NCBI GenBank assembly: GCA_022448765.1
Contig: JAKUTI010000084.1
Location: 1-10,603, forward strand
Origin: Pseudomonadales bacterium
Lineage (GTDB): Bacteria > Pseudomonadota > Gammaproteobacteria > Pseudomonadales > Azotimanducaceae
Reading direction: 5' to 3'
Length of the DNA: 10,603 nucleotides
Part shown: in pieces, positions 6,266 to 10,603 of the stretch
Numbering within the stretch: position 1 is the stretch's first letter
How the letters are laid out: each line of letters starts with the position of its first letter
The notes under the pieces: generated by a model
Database searches by the model: none
What the model saw: the letters and a program-made list of their open reading frames with translations, nothing else
Told to the model about the DNA's origin: nothing
Position numbers and translations under genes: made by a program

Positions 6266-7959
6266 TTCGCCGTCTCAATGACTGAACCGTGACCTCGAGA
6301 TAGGACCGCCACTTGATTGCGCAGCAAGGGTGGAAATCGTTCGGTCTCGCCACGGGGCCAGGTCACCGTTATTTCATCCACGGTAGTTGCGTTACCAAGT
6401 CCAAAGTGGACGACCGCATCGTGGCTTGAAAGGTAGCTGTCGGAGTGGATGACGGGTCGAACCTGCCACGCATCTCCGATTCGTATCCGAACGCGGGCAC
6501 CGATTGCATCTCGATTTAAAGCAGGATCGAAGGCGCGGAGCTTAAGCCAACCACCTTTGTCCGCTATTTCGTTTCGATACAGTCGAGCAGGCCCGTTCGA
6601 ATTCATAACCAGAATATCGAGGTCTCCATCGGCGTCTATGTCGCCGGTCAATAATCCCCGACTGACATCAAGATCAGTGCAAAAAGGGTTGGCTACATCA
6701 CACCCATCAGCGAATTTTCCATTGCCCAGATTGACCATCAGTCGATTCGGCTCTGCGTAGTCGTGACGGAAGAGTTCCAAAATTCCCATGCTCGGGTCGA
6801 CCAGCCCCCCCGGTTTCTTGCGCACTCGACCGTTACTGATGGCGACATCGAGAGCGCCGTCTTGATTCGCGTCAAACATGGAAACCCCGAAACCGGTCTC
6901 CGGAATACTGGGACCCCCAAGGCCCGACTGGATCGTTGCATCGATCAAGCTGCGGTCGCCCGTCCTCAAGTACAGCGTATTGGTCTCTTCGTCCAGATGC
7001 GTCAATAGGACGTCCAGTCGTTGATCGGCATTGATGTCGCCTAGGGCTATGCCCATGCTCGCTTCGGTATCACCGAAAAGATTGACTGCGGTGCCGTAGG
7101 AGACCGCACGCTCGTTAAATGTGCCATCTCCGTTGTTGATCCAAAGATGATTGCGCTCGCCATCATTGGCCACGAAGAAATCGTCCTGGTGATCCCCGTT
7201 GAAGTCAAAGCAGACGACGCCAAGAGCGTTATTGTTTTTTTGAGCAACGCCTGATCTTTTCCCGATAAAGGTAAACGAGCCGTCGCCGTTGTTATGGTAG
7301 AGCTGATCCGCTTCGCCGCGATAGGCGTTTGGCGCACAGTAATCGATCTCGCCAGACGCATCCGCGCAGGCCTGAGCAGGCTCTTGAGTCACGTAGGTCG
7401 CAACGTAAAGGTCTAGAAAACCGTCATCATCAATATCGCAAAAGGTCGCTGAACTCGACCAACGGTGTCCTTGGATTCCAGCGTTTTCGGAGATGTCGGA
7501 AAAGGTGGCGTCGCCGTTGTTTAAAAAGAGGCGATCATCGTCAACGTTTGACACGTAGACGTCGAGGTCCCCATCGTTGTCGATGTCGCCCAATGCGCTG
7601 CCCATACCAAAACCCGAGTCATCGAGCCCGGCTACATGACTTATATCTTGATACGAGCCGTCGATGTTTCGTCGGAAGAGTCTGTTTACCGAGGCCCTCT
7701 GACCGCTTCTCCGCTTGCCACCGTTGACGAGGTAGATGTCGAGATCACCGTCATTGTCGAAGTCAAAAAGCGCTCCTCCAGAGCCCATGATCTCAGGTAA
7801 AAGATATTGGCCTTCAACGCCGGAGGTGTGTTTGAAATCTAACCTTGCCTGCAAGGTGATGTCCTCGAAACCGTTATTCGAGGCATCTTGTTCTAGTTTC
7901 TCGCAAGCGGTAAGAAATGGCGAAAGGCAAAGTATTAAGCAGAGAGTTTTGATGGGCAT
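6262..7959 (-). CDS. CRTAC1-family lipoprotein with FG-GAP/VCBS repeats and C-terminal ASPIC/UnbV domain
   Basis: The 565-residue product starts with a type-II signal peptide whose lipobox is FLTAC, placing the lipidated Cys at 19, so it should be anchored to a membrane on the outer side of the cytoplasmic membrane. Seven D-x-N/D-x-D-G-type calcium-binding loops follow at about 66-74, 125-133, 175-183, 252-260, 308-316, 363-371 and 440-448, each next to FG-GAP/VCBS-like sequence such as LFLNNGDATF or LWINNGDGTF, predicting a seven-bladed beta-propeller. The fifth and fourth loops deviate (NADQR, NGDHQ). The C-terminus holds an ASPIC/UnbV domain: NRDAIGARVRI (482-492), SYLSSHDAVVHFGLG (508-522) and ITVTWPRGE (530-538). 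Such proteins are usually surface or periplasmic, adhesive or ligand-binding; no catalytic residues are obvious. The downstream TPR gene overlaps by ATGA. The start ATG at 7959 lacks a strong Shine-Dalgarno but immediately precedes the signal peptide. Confidence 0.92.
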   Translation of the reverse strand: MPIKTLCLILCLSPFLTACEKLEQDASNNGFEDITLQARLDFKHTSGVEGQYLLPEIMGSGGALFDFDNDGDLDIYLVNGGKRRSGQRASVNRLFRRNIDGSYQDISHVAGLDDSGFGMGSALGDIDNDGDLDVYVSNVDDDRLFLNNGDATFSDISENAGIQGHRWSSSATFCDIDDDGFLDLYVATYVTQEPAQACADASGEIDYCAPNAYRGEADQLYHNNGDGSFTFIGKRSGVAQKNNNALGVVCFDFNGDHQDDFFVANDGERNHLWINNGDGTFNERAVSYGTAVNLFGDTEASMGIALGDINADQRLDVLLTHLDEETNTLYLRTGDRSLIDATIQSGLGGPSIPETGFGVSMFDANQDGALDVAISNGRVRKKPGGLVDPSMGILELFRHDYAEPNRLMVNLGNGKFADGCDVANPFCTDLDVSRGLLTGDIDADGDLDILVMNSNGPARLYRNEIADKGGWLKLRAFDPALNRDAIGARVRIRIGDAWQVRPVIHSDSYLSSHDAVVHFGLGNATTVDEITVTWPRGETERFPPLLRNQVAVLSRGHGSVIETAK

Positions 7960-8116
7960 GCCACGTCGCCAGAGAACTTGTATCTATTGAATTTGTGTAC
8001 CGTTGACAGGCTGGTCCTCAATGTTCGTCTAAGCCTTTATTAGCTAGATAAAACGTATATAAAACAATGTAATAAATGATATACCTAGAAATGAATAATG
8101 AAGATGCGCGAAAGAA
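7960..8116. promoter_or_regulatory. AT-rich intergenic region, likely promoter zone of the lipoprotein-TPR operon
   Basis: This interval is clearly richer in A and T than its flanks, particularly 8035-8100, and lies directly upstream of the lipoprotein gene. It contains an exact inverted repeat GTATAT (8055-8060) / ATATAC (8079-8084), with CTAG beside each side (8044-8047 and 8085-8088). Several TATA-like hexamers are present but no -35/-10 pair stands out. No GC-rich terminator hairpin for the gene ending at 8117 is seen. Promoter role is inferred from position and composition. Confidence 0.35.
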
Positions 8117-8530
8117 TCACCTCGCGACGAGGGAACTAACCTCAAAATCTTCAACGGTCAGACCGCAATGCGAAGCAATCGCTGCGTACATGGTCGACCA
8201 CTTTTCATCGGCCATTTGCCAAGCAAACGCTTTTTCCATGGCTTCTGCCGATTCGTGTAAGTCGACGGCGCCGATTCTTCCGTCGCTCCATACCCCAGGT
8301 GAGGAGGAGTACAGAATGGGGCTGTTCTTTCTTTCGTAGGCAATTGTTTCTTTGATTAGCGTGATTGCTTTGTCGATTGCCTCGCTTGGGCATTCCCCTC
8401 GATATGTCACGATAACCTGGCCGGGCTTTGCGACCGGCTGCAGAGCTTCATGGTGCGCAGCCAACGTGCTACCCGATAAGATCGTTACGAAAGCGGTCAA
8501 CAGCCACCCTATACTCTTAAATCGATTCAT
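8117..8530 (-). CDS. Small exported protein of unknown function
   Basis: The 137-residue product has a clear Sec signal peptide: a basic start, a hydrophobic core (IGWLLTAFVTILSG, 7-20) and a probable cleavage site after STLA or STLAA (near 24-25), giving a mature protein of about 112 residues. The mature part has a short beta-like start (GQVIVTYRGECPSE, 37-50), a helix (AIDKAITLIKETIAYERK) and a second helix region (AEAMEKAFAWQMADEKWSTMYAAIAS, 95-120) followed by an acidic strand. This order resembles dimeric alpha/beta-barrel (NIPSNAP/ABM-like) proteins, but I do not recognise the family with confidence. Two cysteines, 47 and 122, could form a disulfide. The ATG at 8530 has a strong AGGAGGA (8539-8545) at 8-base spacing, which makes the start secure. 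It is on the same strand as the lipoprotein gene 157 bases downstream but probably separately expressed. Confidence 0.8.
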   Translation of the reverse strand: MNRFKSIGWLLTAFVTILSGSTLAAHHEALQPVAKPGQVIVTYRGECPSEAIDKAITLIKETIAYERKNSPILYSSSPGVWSDGRIGAVDLHESAEAMEKAFAWQMADEKWSTMYAAIASHCGLTVEDFEVSSLVAR

Positions 8531-8563
8531 GGATACAGTCCTCCTAAGCGGACACCAAGAGCA

Positions 8564-8601
8564 TCACATCGTTTGTTGGTTGGCAACCGCTGGCGATGTG
8601 A
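8564..8601. promoter_or_regulatory. Nested stem-loop or operator dyad upstream of the small exported protein
   Basis: TCACATCG (8564-8571) pairs exactly with CGATGTGA (8594-8601) around a 22-base loop, and the loop itself contains GGTT (8578-8581) and AACC (8585-8588) around GGC. The element lies 34-71 bases upstream of the ATG at 8530. On the minus strand it is not followed by a T-run, so a terminator is unlikely. It may be a 5' leader structure or a repressor/activator dyad; inferred from symmetry only. Confidence 0.35.
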
Positions 8602-8672
8602 CGATTTCGGTAGGCGTCGCGGTGGGAGGTTCTCAACGGGTATTTTCGGGATGGTTATTTCTTGCCCTTAGA

Positions 8673-8840
8673 TCATCCTGTACGGTTGGGGAGGGCGCTG
8701 TTGCTCCAATACGAATAGAGTTCGCGGAGCAGCTTATTGGCATATCCACGGATACGTTGGGAGAACTCGTAGCGTAAGCTGATCGGAATCCACTTGTCAG
8801 CGGTTGGACTTTTAGTACGCGTGGGTTCAACTTTGATCAT
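8673..8840 (-). CDS. Candidate 55-residue small basic protein, unknown
   Basis: An uninterrupted 55-codon ORF runs from ATG 8840 to TGA 8673, inside what would otherwise be a gene-free interval of 369 bases. GAGG ends 4 bases before the ATG (minus strand TTGAGGCAGG), a usable though close ribosome binding site. The peptide starts MIKVEPTRTKSPTADK and then has a dense, protein-like core rich in Arg, Tyr, Trp and Leu (WIPISLRYEFSQRIRG, then KLLRELYSYWS), consistent with a basic amphipathic helix. It has no signal peptide, no membrane segment and no cysteine. It could be a DNA- or membrane-surface-associated small protein or the decayed remnant of a larger gene; I recognise no family. It is on the same strand as the exported protein gene 142 bases downstream and divergent from the esterase gene 59 bases away. 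The other frames across this interval give less protein-like sequence. Existence as a real gene is moderately supported only. Confidence 0.4.
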   Translation of the reverse strand: MIKVEPTRTKSPTADKWIPISLRYEFSQRIRGYANKLLRELYSYWSNSALPNRTG

Positions 8841-8899
8841 CCTGCCTCAACAGCAGTACCGGCGGCGGAACAACGGGCTTCAAAACAATAAGGAAAACC

Positions 8900-10042
8900 A
8901 TGGAAATCCACGGCTACTGCGATGATCGCTTTGGCGCATTACGGGAGGAATTCGAACGCAATTTCACTGAGCGGGGCGACGTCGGTGCAAGCTTCGCGGC
9001 AACGGTCGAGGGCGAGATGGTCGTCGATATATGGGGCGGTCATCGCAACGAATCTCGATCGTTGCCGTGGGAAGAAAACAGCATCGTCAATGTATTCTCG
9101 ACGACCAAGACGATGACGGCGCTTTGCGCGTTGATGTTAATCGACAGCGGCGAACTCGAAGTCGAGGAGAAAGTCTCCAACTATTGGCCCGAGTACGCGC
9201 AGAACGGCAAGGAAAATACTTTGGTTCGCCATTTCATGGGCCACACCGCGGGATTGCCCGGATTCGGTGAACCATTAACCCTCGATCAGTATTACGACTG
9301 GGACTCAGTTATTCATGTCCTTGAACGTCAAGAACCCTGGTACGAGCCCGGTACTATTTGTGCATACCATGCACTTACGCAGGGGTATTTGGTGGGCGAG
9401 CTGATTCGGCGTATTTCCGGGTTGTCGTTGGGTTCTTTTTTTCGTGAGCGTGTCGCCAGGCGCGTGGAGGCGGATTTCCATATTGGTCTAGACCCAGTCG
9501 AATTCGATCGAACCGCGGAAATACTTGACGGTGGGCCCATGGAGATGCCAGACGGCGTGGAAATTCCGGATTTCTACCAGGGGCGCGTCGACGGGACGCC
9601 AGAACTTTCTCAAGCGGTATGGAATTCTGCTGGTTGGCGGCAGGCAGAAAGTCCGGCTGCCAACGGGCACGGAAATGCCCGAGGCGTGGTCCGAGCCCAA
9701 ACTGCCGTGGCCAACGGTGGCTCAGCGTTCGGTGTTACGTTGATGTCGCAAAAGACCATTGACCGAATTTTCAACGATCAGGGTGAAATCGCCGGTGTGG
9801 GTACACCTCATGGCATAGGTTATGGTCTAGGTATTGGCATTGGTGGCCCCGAAGCATGGGGCGCACCCGAAGGCACCAAGGGTTGTTTTTGGGGCGGCGC
9901 GGGCGGCTCATCCATCACTTTGGATCATTCGCATCGGGCTTGTTTTTCTTACGTGATGAATCAGATGAGCAACGACCTGCTAGGTGATGTGCGTGCCCGT
10001 AGTTTGGGTATGGGTTTTTACGAAGGACTGAAAGCATTGTAA
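8900..10042 (+). CDS. Family VIII esterase / class C beta-lactamase-like serine hydrolase
   Basis: The 380-residue product is a penicillin-binding-protein-fold serine hydrolase. Seen: FSTTKTM at 66-72 giving the SxxK motif (Ser67 nucleophile, Lys70 general base), GHTAGLPGF at 114-122, YHALTQGYLVGE at 156-167 with Tyr156 in the Y-x-N/Y-x-x position and the YHALT sequence typical of EstB-like esterases, NGHGNARG at 255-262, and WGGAGGS at 331-337 in place of the KTG box of true beta-lactamases. These substitutions and the full family length point to an esterase or amidase rather than a beta-lactamase. There is no signal peptide, so it is probably cytoplasmic. The ATG at 8900 has AAGGA (8890-8894) at 5-base spacing. 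It is the only rightward gene in the window, divergent from the small ORF and convergent with the oxygenase. Natural substrate unknown; esters or lactones of the local catabolic pathway are possible. Confidence 0.92.
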   Translation: MEIHGYCDDRFGALREEFERNFTERGDVGASFAATVEGEMVVDIWGGHRNESRSLPWEENSIVNVFSTTKTMTALCALMLIDSGELEVEEKVSNYWPEYAQNGKENTLVRHFMGHTAGLPGFGEPLTLDQYYDWDSVIHVLERQEPWYEPGTICAYHALTQGYLVGELIRRISGLSLGSFFRERVARRVEADFHIGLDPVEFDRTAEILDGGPMEMPDGVEIPDFYQGRVDGTPELSQAVWNSAGWRQAESPAANGHGNARGVVRAQTAVANGGSAFGVTLMSQKTIDRIFNDQGEIAGVGTPHGIGYGLGIGIGGPEAWGAPEGTKGCFWGGAGGSSITLDHSHRACFSYVMNQMSNDLLGDVRARSLGMGFYEGLKAL

Positions 10043-10243
10043 TCGGCTCGGCGTCCCATAGCCTGGCACCGATGAGCTAATTGCTCTCGATCATGGCTCA
10101 ACACCAAAGCAACGATACCGTGGCCCTAAGCGAGATGACGTTTCGGCTCCCGAATCACTTCGACTAGTCAAAGGAATAGGGAGGTATACGTTGACCGGCG
10201 ACTACCCGGTGGTCCCCCAGGAGAAGCACCATTTCGACTGTTG
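10043..10243. other. Convergent intergenic region without a clear terminator
   Basis: Between two convergent genes I see only short dyads: GAGC/GCTC (10074-10086) and ACCGG/CCGGT (10194-10210), neither followed by a T-run. A stop-free plus-strand frame crosses it from 10062 to 10253 but has no ATG or GTG start; a TTG at 10191 with GGGAGG seven bases upstream would give a 20-residue peptide. Confidence 0.3.
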
Positions 10244-10603
10244 TTACGCGTAGATGTTGTCGCCGACTCTGATCATCCGCGGGTCGCCTTTTTTAGACTG
10301 GGGTACGTCTGGGCCATCACGGTCGGTCGGGTAGGGATGCCAACATCCGAGAAGCTCACTGAGTTCCGGATATTTCTCCAGCCACTTGGCGTTGTCGCCT
10401 TGGGCCAGAGCGGTTGGCCAGTCGTGTATGGTCTGCAGGTAGCTACGTCCGTAAATGAATGGCAGGGTGATGCGCATGCCGTCGGCGCTTCGTGGCTTCG
10501 AACCGTGCCACAGACTTCCGTGCCATATGGCGAGTGAACCGGCCTTGCCTGTTAACGGCACCGCCTGCACCGGCGCGTCCTCGACCCACCACTCTCTTTC
10601 GTA
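10244..10603 (-). CDS. Phytanoyl-CoA dioxygenase (PhyH)-family protein, C-terminal part; 5' end cut by window edge
   Basis: The frame is open through the right edge, giving the last 119 residues. PhyH-family enzymes are Fe(II)/2-oxoglutarate oxygenases that hydroxylate CoA esters or many small molecules. Seen: GSLAIWHGSLWHGS at about 22-35, where the distal iron-binding His is expected (His33 in HGS), followed by the Arg44 in DGMRIT that fits the 2-oxoglutarate-binding arginine. The C-terminus carries a long tail with HDWPTALAQGDN and a tryptophan/proline-rich WHPYPTDRDGP stretch seen in several environmental PhyH proteins. The N-terminal H-x-D iron pair is outside the window. The in-frame GTG at 10570 would leave only 108 residues and remove no motif, but a start there is implausible because the conserved fold needs upstream strands. 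Family assignment is good; substrate unknown. Confidence 0.85.
   Translation of the reverse strand, partial: YEREWWVEDAPVQAVPLTGKAGSLAIWHGSLWHGSKPRSADGMRITLPFIYGRSYLQTIHDWPTALAQGDNAKWLEKYPELSELLGCWHPYPTDRDGPDVPQSKKGDPRMIRVGDNIYA

Noticed and set aside
7329..7727. 132-codon plus-strand ORF within the CRTAC1-like gene
   Set aside because: Extremely Arg-rich translation arising from the repeated Asp-rich calcium loops on the other strand.
8352..8777. 141-codon plus-strand ORF across the exported-protein start and the intergenic region
   Set aside because: It is antisense to a gene with a signal peptide and strong ribosome binding site, and to the 55-codon ORF. It has no own ribosome binding site and looks like complementary-strand noise.
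1..10603. CRISPR arrays, tRNA/rRNA genes, insertion sequences, phage or toxin-antitoxin genes
   Set aside because: No regularly spaced repeats, RNA signature sequences, transposase or integrase motifs, or terminal inverted repeats with target duplications were visible on reading.

Overview
The window looks like part of the chromosome of a Gram-negative, heterotrophic proteobacterium. It has moderate GC by eye, Shine-Dalgarno starts, a type-II lipoprotein signal peptide, and a gene set (CaiB-type CoA-transferase, enolase-superfamily enzyme, phytanoyl-CoA-dioxygenase-like protein, family VIII esterase, CRTAC1/TPR pair) that recurs in marine and soil gammaproteobacteria and some sponge symbionts. 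No rRNA, tRNA, CRISPR array, phage gene or insertion sequence is visible, so the taxonomic placement is an inference from gene content only.

Region 1 (1-4768, minus strand) is a probable five-gene catabolic or modification operon. In transcription order it contains a glutathione S-transferase-like protein with extra N- and C-terminal segments, a CmcJ/NvfI-family non-haem iron oxygenase whose GTG start overlaps the preceding stop as GTGA, a tyrosine-phosphatase-superfamily protein 12 bases further on, a family III CoA-transferase, and a mandelate racemase/muconate lactonizing enzyme cut by the left edge. Inverted repeats lie in the two widest gaps. The order suggests oxidation, glutathione or thiol chemistry, CoA activation and acid-sugar or hydroxy-acid dehydration/racemisation of one unknown substrate. 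Neither the substrate nor the complete route can be read from the sequence.

Region 2 (4988-7959, minus strand) is a two-gene unit. An exported lipoprotein with seven FG-GAP/VCBS-like calcium-binding loops and a C-terminal ASPIC/UnbV domain overlaps by ATGA with an exported TPR protein. Both are predicted to act outside the cytoplasm, probably together.

Region 3 (8117-8840, minus strand) holds a small exported protein of unknown function with a strong ribosome binding site. Upstream of it, in what would otherwise be a gene-free interval of 369 bases, I find a previously hidden 55-codon ORF (8673-8840). A nested stem-loop lies between the two.

Region 4 (8900-10603) holds a plus-strand family VIII esterase/class C beta-lactamase-like serine hydrolase. 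It converges on the C-terminal part of a phytanoyl-CoA-dioxygenase-like 2-oxoglutarate oxygenase that runs off the right edge.

The parts I find least explained are the CmcJ/NvfI-GST-phosphatase operon and the 55-residue ORF bracketed by a 10-base direct repeat.
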